From Polytrichum commune (Eukaryota > Streptophyta > Polytrichopsida > Polytrichales > Polytrichaceae): a DNA stretch of 60,000 bases. Where the stretch lies: contig OX485804.1 in assembly GCA_950295325.1 (NCBI GenBank), positions 64,140,533-64,200,532 of the forward strand, in the 5' to 3' direction. Both the position numbers and the translations under genes were made by a program. Shown in pieces: positions 1 to 9,995 of this stretch (the first letter of the stretch is position 1; each line of letters begins with the position of its first letter). Under the pieces are notes generated by a model, which was not told where the DNA came from, made no database searches, and saw only the letters and a program-made list of their open reading frames with translations.

Positions 1-740
1 CTGAGCAGGAATGGCTGCGGCGGATCTTGGATGGTGAGCGATGGTTGTTGCTTCGGCTCGGGGTGGATCTGTAGGGTTAGAGCACCAGTGTAGTGTCCAT
101 AGGAGTAGTGTAGTCGGAGGTCTGTGAGGGTCTTAGGGTTTGGAGTTGAGGTTGAGGAGGTTGGGCCATATTGGCCCAGTGTATACAACACTATGAATAA
201 AACTGCGAGGCATTTCTTCTGAGGATCTGTCCGGTGTTGCTCCTTGAGCTTTGTGTATGTCGGCTTGTCTTTCTCCTCTGTGTTCCCATGTCGTTGTGGC
301 TCGGAGGCTGTCTCAGATCTGGATCTCGAAGTTGGGTACTCTGAGACGTTGTTTCTTGCTGCCTGGTTGCGTGGACTCGTGCGGCTAGGCTCCCCTTCTT
401 CCTTGTTGCTCGTGGAGGGCACACTCCAGAGGTTGGAGGTGTCTGCTTCGGTGCGGCTGTGCGTGCGGCGGTGCTGCGGTGCTGCGGTGCGGGAGCCATT
501 CTCTATCGGTCATGCACACATGTGACTTTTCCTCCCTCTCTTTCTTTCAATATTAGTAGTCTTTAACGGGAGGCTATTGCACTCTACCACTCTAGGGGAT
601 TGGTTGTTTTGACATAGTCTTGGTGTATTTGTACTCCCATAAGCCTTGTGGCTTTCTGGACTTTAAATCAATTTCATTTCAATATAAGATTCCCATGTGA
701 CAAGATTTCAAGAATAAGTGTTTATTAGGGCCGGTTCACA
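1..740. other. Unassigned repeat-like stretch at window edge
   Basis: No gene recognised. Short open frames exist on both strands (191-499 minus, 244-525 plus), but they are low-complexity Arg/Ser/Thr- or Cys/Val-rich and overlap each other, so I do not call them. The segment around 590-690 (TTG-rich, then an A/T-rich tail near 665-690) looks like the 3' end of a retroelement running off the left edge; that is inference only. Confidence 0.3.
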
Positions 741-744
741 CAAG

Positions 745-1295
745 CAGTGTCCGGGGAGATTTTTGGGCATAGTCGGTCGAGATCCTAGTGTTCCCAATTC
801 CAATTGGTCACATGTTGACATCTTTCAGTTTTCCTCTAATAATTTGAGGTATATCCTATAGATACATCTAAAGCGACCAGTAATTTTCTTGAAGTTTTGA
901 ACTTCAACTACACTAAGTATGATATTTAGTGTTTGATTATAGTTAGTGTTGTTACCACCCTATCATGCTCAACACTAATTTACAATTCTTTGATAATTAG
1001 TGTTAGACATAAATGCGCCGCCACCTTCCCTACCGCCACCTCCCTTCTCCTTTTGTCATTGTTAATTTTTTTTTCATATTCTTACTAACACTAAATTTGT
1101 GCACGTAACTTCCACATATTACCATAGTTGATATTTAGTGTTTGAGTTTACATTTAATGTTACTTACTTTCATAGGGTTAGTGATGTTTAGTATATGCGT
1201 TCGTATTTAGTATATCAAACACTAAATATCATATTTAGTGTAGTTATTTCTCAAAGTCAACTAGTTCCATATGCAACTAGCAATATGTTCTCTCT
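745..1295 (+). repeat. Dispersed repeat family A, copy 1 (split by a MITE)
   Basis: Copy 1 of a roughly 200-bp repeat that also occurs at 2788-3006 (+), 17862-18062 (-) and 21757-21945 (+). Shared landmarks are a GTCCGGGGAGATTTT start, GATCCTAGTGTTCCCAA, a TTTGAGGTATAT segment, a CTTGAACTTC block, and an end block GTTATTTCTCAAA-TCAAC followed by GGTTCAT-like sequence. In this copy the block between the last two landmarks is interrupted by the MITE at 911-1240. Removing the MITE restores the order seen in the other three copies. Family class is unknown; I see no coding capacity. Confidence 0.75.
911..1240. mobile_element. 330-bp MITE with TA target duplication
   Basis: The ends are inverted repeats of 27 bp matching at 26 positions; the left end starts CACTAAGTATGATATTTAGT (911-937) and the right end is 1214-1240 on the other strand. 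The element is flanked by TA on both sides (909-910 and 1241-1242). Excising it with one TA rebuilds the uninterrupted family A sequence present in three other copies of the window. No coding capacity. The TA duplication suggests a Tc1/mariner-type mobiliser. Confidence 0.8.
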
Positions 1296-1309
1296 ATTCA
1301 TTGCACACA

Positions 1310-2600
1310 GGGTCCCAAGTCCTAAGTCCCAAGTCACTTGACGTCAATCCTTGCAATCTCTACCGTTCAGATCATGGAAGTTGGGACCTACCACTTCACA
1401 ACTATGACATGGATGCCTACATGGCAACACTTTTTGGAGGTAAGGCTTGGGATTTGTGTTGCGAGTTGGGTCAAGCAAAAATCTAGACCCAACTCTCAAC
1501 CCAAGTCCCACAAATATTTTTGCATAAAATAATCAAGATCCGATTTTAACGATATTTAACGATATTTTAATGATTACTTGAGGCTCACAAGTTGGAACTT
1601 TGTCTCCAAGTTGGGACTTGCTAACATGAGTGGGACTTGGGACTTGGAGCCCCCTGTGAACGAACCCTAAGTCCCAAGTATGACATGGATGTCTATATGG
1701 CAACACTTTTTGAAGGTGAGACTTGGGGACTTGTGTTGAGAATATATTTTGCATACAATAATCAAGACCCAAATTTGATGATAATTAAGCATATTTTGTA
1801 AGTTGGGACTTTGCCTCCATGTTGGGACTTGCGAACATGAGTGAGACTTGGAACTGGGAACCTCATGTGAACTGGTCCTAAGCCCCAAGTATGACATGGA
1901 TGCCTACATGGCAACACTTTTTGAAGGTGAGACTTGGGGGCTTGTGTTGAGAGTTGGGTCTTGCTTTTTGTTGGACCCAACTTTCAACACAAGTGCTGCG
2001 AATATATTTTGCATACAATAATCAAGACCCAAATTTGATGATAATCAAGCATATTTTGCAAGTTGGGACTTTGCCTCCATGTTGGGACTTGCGAACATGA
2101 GTGAGACTTGGAACTTGGAACCTCATGTGAACTGGTCCTAAGTCCCAAGTATGACACGGATGCCTACATGGCAACATTTTTTGAAGGTGAGACTTGGGAT
2201 TTGTGTTGAGAGTTGGGTCTTGTTTTTTTCCTGGACCCAACTCTCGACACAAGTGCTGTGAATATATTTTGCATAAAATAATCAAGACCCAAATTTGATG
2301 ATAATTAAGCATATTTTGCAAGTTGGGACTTTGCCTCCATGTTGGGACTTGCAAACATGAGTGAGACTTGGAACTTGGAACCTCATGTGAACTGGTCCTA
2401 AGTCCCAAGTATGACACGGATGCCTACATGGCAACATTTTTTGAAGGTGAGACTTGGGATTTGTGTTGAGAGTTGGGTCTTGCTTTTCCTTGGACCCAAC
2501 AAGTGCTGTGAATATATTTTGCATAAAATAATCAAGACCTGAACTTGATGATAATTAAGCATGTTTCAATGGTTTCTTGAGGCTCAAAGGTTGGGTGTGT
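1310..2600. repeat. Tandem array, about 260-bp unit, five copies
   Basis: The block ATGACA(T/C)GGATGCCTAC starts at 1404, 1680, 1891, 2151 and 2411, giving spacings of 276, 211, 260 and 260 bp. Each unit also carries GTTGGGACTTTGCCTCCA, GAGTGAGACTTGG and ATAATCAAGACC. The last two units are nearly identical and the first is the most diverged. The 211-bp spacing comes from loss of the GGGTCTTG-TTT-GACCCAA segment in the second unit. The many small frames across the array are by-products of the repeat. A diverged inverted fragment lies at 45725-45990. Confidence 0.9.
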
Positions 2601-2787
2601 GTCTCCATGAGTGAGTGGGACTTGGGTCTCCATGTGAAGCAGGATGGTCCGCTTTCTACGGTATATTTCTAATTCCGGTGTCAGATCAGCTAAATATAAA
2701 GAGAATAGTGGGCGGTTGCACGGGCGCAGTGGGGATTCATGAGAGGCCAATAATTGCCCACAATACCAAACGGAGCGGCAAACGGAG

Positions 2788-3006
2788 CAGTGTCCGGGGA
2801 GGATTTTGAGCATAATCGATCACCATGTCCTAGTGTTCCCAAGGCCAACCGGTTGCATGGTGTGATCTTTCCGTTTTTCTTCACTACTTTGAGGTATATA
2901 CTTGCATAGATTCCTCGAGAATGATGGGTAATTCTCCTGAAGTCTTGAACTTCGATCGGTTATTTCTCAAACTCAACCGGTTCATCTGTAAACTGGCAGT
3001 TGGTTC
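2788..3006 (+). repeat. Dispersed repeat family A, copy 2
   Basis: Uninterrupted copy of family A: CAGTGTCCGGGGAGGATTTT at the left, CTCCTGAAGTCTTGAACTTC in the middle and GGTTATTTCTCAAACTCAAC near the right. It lies about 1 kb upstream of the CLT start codon. Confidence 0.75.
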
Positions 3007-4003
3007 TCCCCTGCTCGCTCGAGCGAGACAGGCACGCACGGACGCACCGAACCACGCGGCAGTTCAAGGACGGGAGGCGCAAACAAAACCACCTCTCCAC
3101 ATCTCCTCTCCTCTCCTCTCCTCTCCGCTGCTCTTCTTTTTGTTTCCTCAAATTCATCGACTGTTGCCATTCGCACGCTTTCTGAGTAAGTTAATCCGTA
3201 GCCTTCTCCCGGGTCACCTGCTGCACCAAATTCTCCGCAATGCGGTCATCAGCAACAACTGGAAGACACGTGGAGAGAGAGAGAGGGAGAGGGAGGAAGG
3301 GAGGGAGCAGGTCCTATTGAGTGCGATTGGGTGGAGAGTTGGAGTGTAAATCTGTGTGTTGATGAGCAGTTAGAGGCCTTTTGTGGTGGGACCTGGAGCT
3401 TTCGGCAGATTCCTTTTTTTTTCCCCAAACCGACGCGAGGGGGTCATCAGCTGCTCTTACTGGCTCTTTTGTTCGATACGGAAGGCGGGTACAGATGCTG
3501 CCGAGCGCGATCGGCCGTGAGGAAATGGGCTCAAGGGATCCACCGCTGAATTCAGGACGCTTTGGATACCTTGCGTAGTATATTGCAAGGAAGACAAAAC
3601 AAAGAAGGAGAAGCAGAAGAAGTAAAAGAAGAAGAAGAAGTTTTCGTGAGCAGCCTTGGGGAAAAGGCAACCGTCGCGTTTTAGGCTGTTGGGAAGCGGT
3701 AGCACCAAGCACATGAAACTTAAATATTTTCGAAAGAGATAGTGATGGATGGTTGTAGGCTTTCAAAAGAGGGTCCTCAAGCATTGGGAGATTTGACATC
3801 CTTGACTAACCTTGACATCCAACTTACTAATTCAGGGAGTAATTTGTTGGAAGGGGGGTATGATGTCAGAGCACAATTGGAAGCTCGTCGCAGAGGAGGA
3901 ATTTGTCTGTGCACGATCTGAAGGCTTCTGAAAGTGAGGGAGGGCTAGGTGGAGGAATCTGGCAAGTGGCTTGTAACTTAGAGGCGGAGCATCCGCAGTA
4001 GCA
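3007..4003 (+). promoter_or_regulatory. 5' flank and probable 5' UTR of the CLT gene
   Basis: No gene is called here. The stretch has a CTCCTCTCCT-rich tract (3098-3128), a GAGA tract (3271-3310), an AAG-rich tract (3596-3645) and a short TTTTTTTT run (3414-3422). Pyrimidine-rich CT tracts are common around plant transcription starts, so the CLT transcript may start near 3130-3200; this is inference. The 161-codon minus-strand frame at 3314-3799 is explained by the AAG tract, which reads as a Leu run. Confidence 0.35.
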
Positions 4004-6050
4004 ATGACGTTCATCGCAATGCAATTGGGGAGTGTTGTTCATTTCAATCCATGTAGTCCATCATCTGGGAAGGAATCTCTCAATTATTCTTTCTCTCATC
4101 AAAATCGTTGCCACGGTTGTTGCACAAGGGCACCACTCATCAACAATTCATGCTCCTTAACCCTGGATTCCCATTCCCACATCATCAAGTCTGCTACCAA
4201 CCAGCTATGGCGTCTCCCACATCATCGCAAGGCATGCGGAGGATGCTTGTTGGCAGGTCCTCAATTTCTTGGACTCACAACGAGAAGACGAGTGAAGAAG
4301 AGGGAGCAGATCCGTTGCAGCACTTCAAGTTCATCGCCTCCTTCCGAGGCCCCATCGGAGAGGCAGTTTGTAACCTTGCTGGGACGTCAGTTCCGTCAAA
4401 AGGACTTGCAATTAGGAATGATGGCCATGGCCACTGTAATGCTGTCCAGTAGCAATAAGGTTATGTATAAGATGGCCCTAGTGCCGCTCAAGAAACATCC
4501 CCTTTTCTTAGCCCAATTAAGCACGGTGGCCTATGTTGCTGTGTACTCTTCGATACTCTACATGCGAGTTCGAGCTGGGATTGTGACAAAAGAGATGCTG
4601 GCGATTCCCAAGGGGAAGTTTGTGCTCATCGGTGCAGTGGAGGCCATCGCCATCGCATTGGGCATGGCTTCAGCTGCAGTGATTCCAGGCCCATCCATCC
4701 CAATTTTCGCCCAGGTAATTTCATTATTGACAATCAGTAGCTATCAAGTGCCATGCCCCAACCAACCGCATCAAGATCGTTCTGATGATTTTGAAATGCA
4801 GTTACTGTAGGGAATCATCAATGCAAATCCTAATCTGAAGAACCCTAATGTTTCCAGACACAATAGAGTTGTCCTGTAACTTATCAACACGACTTTTGGT
4901 TGGGAGTTGGTTGTTTTGCAACGAACACATTCCATGTTCGGTAAGCTTTCGGTGCATGCTTGGACGTAATGTGGAGGTTTGAACGAAGAAGAGTTTTCTA
5001 TATCGGTCCACGGAGGGTCAAACTCATTTTGGCATGCCAAAAAGGTCCTAAAATGAGTCTGGCCCTCAATGAACCGGAATAGTTTGCTCTTCACTCAAAT
5101 TCAAACACCACCTCTGAGCATGCACCATCACAAGTGGAAAGAAATTATTGATATAGAATGCAAACAACCAAGGGAAATTCATTGGGACTAACTCCCGACG
5201 AAAACTTTTTGTCCCGTTGAGTTAAAAGGACAACTCTAATGTGGCATGAATTTCCTTGGATTTGAAGTCTTTGAATCGCACGGTGATGACAAACACATTC
5301 TAACTTCTGATCAGGCTCAAATCTCTTCTCTTGCAGGTATATCTGGTTTGGCAACTCGTGCTTTCGGCATCCATACTGAAAGAGCGGTACACACTGGGAC
5401 AAATTGGGGGCTGTTTCTTGGTCATTACCGGTGTGATTGTGGTGGTTGCAAGTGGCTCCGGGGGACTCGAAGCCAGTTCGTTAAACCAGGCAGGTTTTTT
5501 CTGGCCATGTGTGATGATGTTCTCAACTCTGTTCAGCGCTGCCTCCTCGATCTTGAAGGAGTTTGTGTTCCGAGAAGCCTGCGATAAGCTGAAAGGAGGC
5601 AACCTGGACATATTCGTGGTGAACACACTTGGATCCATATTCCAAGCATTGTTTGTGGTACTCATTCTTCCTTTGGTCTTCAAGGCGCGAGGAGTTTCGT
5701 TTCCCGAGATTCTTCGCAGCCTGAGAGATGGGTATGTGTGCTTTGTCACGGGATCCAAACTAAGAGGATGCGAGGGCGCGCCGTGGGTGCCACTCCTCTA
5801 TATCGCAGTAAACATGGCTTTCAACATTAGTTCTCTGAGTTTGTTGAAGCAATCTTCAGCCATAGTTTCCACTCTCTGTATAACATTGTCAATCCCACTC
5901 TCAATTTTTGCCTTCACATTCCCATGGCCCTACCTAGGTTCTCCGGCCAAACTACCTGCAGGTTTCGTGGTGGGTGCAGCGATCTTAGTTTCAGGGCTTG
6001 CAACTTACACCCTCAACAGCCCAAGCAGGAAAGGCAGATGCAGCAAATAG
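4004..6050 (+). CDS. CLT: CRT-like transporter (plastid glutathione/thiol transporter family)
   Basis: Two exons, 4004-4714 and 5337-6050, joined in phase 0 across a 622-bp GT-AG intron; 474 residues. Residues after about 140 follow the plant chloroquine-resistance-transporter-like (CLT) family throughout: NKVMYKMALVPLKKHPLFLA, then a PGPSIPIFAQ/VYLVWQLVLS join exactly at the intron, GFFWP, SSILKEFVF, DIFVVNTLGS, FQALFV and CEGAPWVPLLYI. It is a multi-span drug/metabolite-transporter-fold membrane protein. In Arabidopsis the family exports gamma-glutamylcysteine and glutathione from plastids. The first ~135 residues are Ser/Arg/His-rich and fit a plastid transit peptide. The first ATG of the frame was taken as the start. 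Angiosperm CLT genes are split by more introns as I recall; here only one remains. Confidence 0.9.
4988..5092. repeat. Imperfect 105-bp hairpin in the CLT intron
   Basis: The left arm beginning GAAGAGTTTTCTATATCGG (4988) pairs imperfectly with the right arm ending at 5092 (read backwards: GAAGAGCAAACTATTCCGG). The arms are about 48 bp, with ACTCATTTTGG near the loop. It is MITE-like, but I see no clear target duplication. Confidence 0.55.
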
Positions 6051-6624
6051 CAATTTCCTCTGAGGACGTATGATGATACACCTATCCTCCATTTGTAACC
6101 TTGGTCGACTTGATTTTCAATCAGGATCCGGAAAGTGGTTCCTGCAATTGGGAACGGATGGCTTCCTGCTGTCCGTAGGGAGATGATTGTGAGTTAATTC
6201 GGAGCTTTTTTTTTTTTTTTAATTGATAGGATTGATATGATAACCAGTGCTCCTTGAAAATGAAATAACTGATGATCACCGATTTACTTAAGAGATCATG
6301 ATACAGTGACCACCAGAGAAATGAGGTGAATGCATGCCTCCATTCTCTTTGGGTCTGAATTTGCATGTTATATAGCAACTGGTACTCAAGTGTCTACTTA
6401 CTGCACACTATTGCTTCTGCCGAAGTTGAAATTTACTGGTCATGATCATATTTCAGCAGCAGCCAGTTCATTTCTGGACTATATAACTGACGGCCGCATT
6501 GTCGTCAATGTACAATTTCAAGTTGAAAAAAGAATTACAATTGTCATTGTGATACTGTCTGGATGCTCTCTCACAAACTCTGCACATCCACACAAAGAAT
6601 TGCCTTGACATCACATGTGTATGT

Positions 6625-6660
<36 letters not shown>

Positions 6661-7360
6661 GTTATACAAAGAAATCACCTTCAGCTTGAAACAAATGGAG
6701 TAGCTTAAAGGCCCATTGGTCATTTGGTTTTCACGCAATGTGCTTGGCTGTGCATCTCTTCAAAATAAAGAGCATATTGGAATGACAATGGAGTTATCCA
6801 CGAAGTCCCTCAAAGACAGATCAGACTGTGGGTTTGATCCATCTTTGAAGAAAACCTTCTATTAAGAGCTCCTTGGCTCGTCGTAGATTGGATCCTATTT
6901 TGAAAGTTGGGTGCAAATTTTGGGACCTCCTCATCCCACCTCTCAAACTTTGAGAGAATTTTAGAATCTAAAATAGGGTATGCGCATGAGATCCCCCATC
7001 TTAAATCCGGGATTGACCTATGCAAGGCTAGCTTGACCCACCCATCATAGAAGGTGCTAGAAAGACGATTTCTAATAGCCCGACACCACTCTTTGTGGAT
7101 TGTAATTTCGGCTTTAAGAAAATTTGAGTGACACTGTGTTAATTCTCATAAACTCAAGGTTTGGGACTAAACCCATCTTTTCATCTCCTTCACTTTTACA
7201 AATAACTCTAATGTGCTCCGGTTTTTTGTAGCATACATCTGGGTATTGTGGGTAGGTAACATATGTCTGTTTAAGTAGCACTAGAATAGATGCTAAGAAG
7301 TTGTACCACCTTGTAGTATGAGCCCAAAATCTGAGGCTCCCTTTCAGTGCATTAAATATT
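6051..7360. other. CLT 3' flank, no gene seen
   Basis: Contains the CLT 3' UTR region, a T/A homopolymer near 6207-6221, a (CA)n(TA)n microsatellite and unassigned AT-rich sequence. The open frames here (for example 6330-6608 plus and 6810-7025 minus) have no recognisable domain. Confidence 0.4.
6624..6661. repeat. (CA)n(TA)n microsatellite
   Basis: An AC dinucleotide tract of about 11 units runs directly into an AT tract of about 8 units. Confidence 0.95.
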
Positions 7361-7605
7361 CGAATGACACTTCTTATGAATAAGTGTTTACAAATACTAT
7401 CATCCCAACTTACTGTTTAGTTCATCCACTGTCCAAAGTTTGGTATATTTTGCATCCTAACATTTTTGTAATGAATTATGAAATTTTCTTGCCAAGCAAT
7501 AAATAATAATTAGTTAGGTTCACATTTAGTGTTAGTGACACTACACAAGTAGTTCAAAATAAGAATAGGTGATACTAAATATAATATTTTAGTGTAGGAA
7601 ACGGT
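7361..7605 (+). repeat. Dispersed repeat family C, copy 1 (empty-site copy)
   Basis: Matches 34287-34920 in order: CTTATGAATAAGTGTTTACA, ATCCCAACTTAC, CAAAGTTTGGTATATT, GCATC-TAACATTT, then TTAGTGTTAGTGACACT and a GGTGA-ACTAAATA block. Unlike the other copy it has no insertion at GGTATATT, so it records the pre-insertion state of the hAT MITE at 34392-34662. Confidence 0.75.
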
Positions 7606-7800
7606 GTAGAAGGGCTTGGGATTTGTGGCATTTATGTGAGCTCATCCACAATGAATGAAGGGGCTCTAGTAAGAACAAGTCCTCCACAAGGTTCATGATC
7701 AATTCCTTCCAACTAGATTCCATGATACTAATTTGGGATCTATGATGTTATTTTAGTAATCAAATCATCTTAAAATATACATACATTTACATGCTATGAT

Positions 7801-8025
7801 CACTAGAAGAAATCTTGTCCATTTCAACCGAGGCCATCGCGACTCGTGCACCCAAAAAATGCATAAACAAATCAATTTGTTGGCACCCGGAAGGTACCCG
7901 TGGTGTACCCATGGAGGGTGCCCCCCCGGTTGCCAACCAAATTGATTTGTTTATGCATTTTTTGGGTGCGAGTTGTGATGGCCTAGTCGCAAGGCCGGTT
8001 GAAATGGACAAGATTTCTTCTAGTG
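7801..8025. mobile_element. CACTA-type foldback element, 225 bp
   Basis: The terminal 30 bp are perfect inverted repeats; the left end begins CACTAGAAGAAATCTTGTCC. The arms continue with interruptions to near the centre (AATGCATAAACAAATCAATT on the left mirrored near 7940-7966). The element is flanked by the direct repeat GAT (7798-7800 and 8026-8028). CACTA termini plus a 3-bp target duplication are the hallmarks of the CACTA/En-Spm superfamily. It has no transposase, so it would be a non-autonomous foldback derivative. Frames on both strands across it arise from the palindrome. Confidence 0.9.
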
Positions 8026-8826
8026 GATGTAAGTCACTACGTTTTCACCTTCGTAACATATGAGTTTACGTAGACACTACAAACCCTTGGAGAGAAGGAA
8101 TTATCGTACACAAGCACATCGATCTCTCATTCATCTAACATAAATGTCTTGAAATAATATGCAACCCAAAAGTGCCTCTTTTTAGTTGATTTGACACCAA
8201 AATTAGTTTTAAAGACCACGAATTTGTCCACTTGAAGTCATGTGAGATGAATAGGCAACAAACCTATAGCTCAAGTTTTCTTTTTATGTTGGATGGATGA
8301 GAGGTGCGCTCGTGTACAACAATTCCTTCTCCAAAAGTCCTAGCTGTGTAGAAGTAGGCATGTGTTCCAAATTTTGTGCCTACTCATGCTGGATTTGCAT
8401 TGGAACCTGGAACTTCAAGAAGAGGTTAACATCGAAAGTTGGAATTGCCAATCAGTGAAACTTCACACATGTTGCTTATTAACTAGCTATGGTGAGCAAC
8501 ACGAAATACTACATCATGACCAAAAAGGATTCCGCTCACAAACAAACACCATTGGACAAATCCAATTGATCATAGCCATCCCAAAAGATGCAAAATACAC
8601 ATCTCAAGATATCTACATCACCTATATCGACTTTAGAAACACCTTTGGCTTTATAGACCACGCATGCCTCCTAGCACTCATGGAAGACTTAAGCCTCTCA
8701 TGTGACACAATAGAAATAAATGGAGATATCTATGCCAACTCCAAAATGGCCTTCCATGGTAACTACTATGGGACCAGCACACAAATCAATATAAGTAGAG
8801 GGACCATACAAGGCGACACACTAAGC

Positions 8827-9639
8827 CATGCCTCCTAAAATGTGGCATTCTATTTTTAGACGCCATATTTAGATGATATAAGGTTTCCTGGATGCCGAAA
8901 ATAAGAAGTGAATGTTTTGGCTGAAAATGCTACGCAAATGTGTCATTGGAGGTGTTCTTTGTTATGACACTACCGTCGATGACTAGGTGTTTGTAGAGTC
9001 GTAGACCCAACCTCATCGTCGATGCCGCCTAGTGATGTTGTTCCAGCTTGTTGAGATGGCACCGTGCGATTTTATTGATTCGGTTCAGGATCCATATCGA
9101 AGTCAATTGGCAAATTTTTGGCCCAATGAGAAGATCAATATCATTGAACGACATCAACATAAACTCTTCAAGGCTTACAAGAGGGAACTCGGCTCCGAGC
9201 TCCTCATGGATAAGCATGATCATACAACGTTCTTCAATACGGGATGGGATGATATGAAGGGACGCTTTGAGCATTTGCGAATGCTCTGCAGTGGATTGGC
9301 AAATGCTTTCGCCAACACAACAAACCTTGAGTCGGATTTTAGCATTCTGAAATGGGAAAAAGACGACTTTCGACAATCAATGATGAACCTGATGTTGGAG
9401 GGCATCTTTCACGCCAAGCAACGCCGTGTTGTGATGGGAATTCATGTTCTGACAAGGTATGATGATGGCGTTGGGGCTCAATAGAACGAGCAACTGACAC
9501 TTTTACAACTTACGTCACATAATTGATTAAATTCGAGGCAGTTTGCCACTTTTATATATTACCAATTTTGAAGATTTTTGGACGCCAAATTTAAGCTAAA
9601 AGCGATAAAATTGGTGTTTGTCATATCTTAGGAGGCCTG
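8827..9639 (+). mobile_element. hAT-type element, 813 bp, inserted in a LINE RT
   Basis: The direct repeat CACTAAGC (8819-8826 and 9640-9647) flanks inverted ends CATGCCTCCTAAAAT and CAGGCCTCCTAAGAT (13 of 15 match). An 8-bp target duplication and CA-start termini are typical of the hAT superfamily. The element carries a fragment of a hAT-like transposase C-terminus (9032-9484) but is far too short for a full transposase, so it is an internally deleted derivative. Confidence 0.85.
9032..9484 (+). pseudogene. hAT-like transposase C-terminal fragment
   Basis: A 150-codon open frame inside the hAT element. The C-terminal part (TTNLESDFSILKWEKDDF followed by LEGIFHAKQRR) resembles the dimerisation region of hAT-like transposases, where a conserved E-x-D-F-S segment precedes a hydrophobic helix. 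The BED finger and the catalytic DDE core are absent. It is a remnant carried by the 813-bp element; whether this fragment is still translated is unknown. Confidence 0.6.
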
Positions 9640-9995
9640 CACTAAGCCCATATCTCTTTATAATATTACTGGCAACCCTCCTTGGATGGCTAGAAACTGA
9701 CTCAATAGACTACCACTTCAACACCTCCACGGCTTATGTAGATGACCTCACCCTCCTCAAAACAATATCTCTTACCTACAACCGCAAATAGACAAACTCC
9801 ATAAATATGCTAAATAGGCACACATGGACCTATATCTTGCAACATGTCCTATCACATGATGCCCCAACAAAGCCAACCTTAAATCGATCCTAATCAATGC
9901 CTATATCCAAGCACGAAGAATCGTGTACAAGAAAACAATTTCCAATTCAACAAAAAATGAGCCACACACCTATCTTGACATACATTAAAAATGGA

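Larger units (their letters stand above)
8365..9995 (+). pseudogene. LINE-type reverse transcriptase fragment, interrupted by a hAT element
   Basis: Left part 8365-8826, right part 9640-9995. The left part translates to a non-LTR RT core (DIYITYIDFRNTFGFIDHA, ISRGTIQGDTLS). After removal of the insertion at 8827-9639 and one 8-bp duplication, the frame continues directly into LSPYLF and then TAYVDDLTLL, the catalytic YxDD box. Downstream the frame decays (stops near 9840). I see neither the endonuclease domain nor a clean 3' end. Related fragments lie at 12600-13330 and 22575-23800. It is dead. Confidence 0.8.

Noticed and set aside
191-525. Overlapping frames on both strands near the left edge
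   Set aside because: Mutually overlapping, biased composition, no recognisable family; likely by-products of GC-richer repeat sequence.
3314-3799. 161-codon frame on the minus strand with a long Leu run
   Set aside because: The Leu/Phe run is the reverse reading of an AAG-rich tract in the CLT 5' flank; no domain and no conserved pattern.
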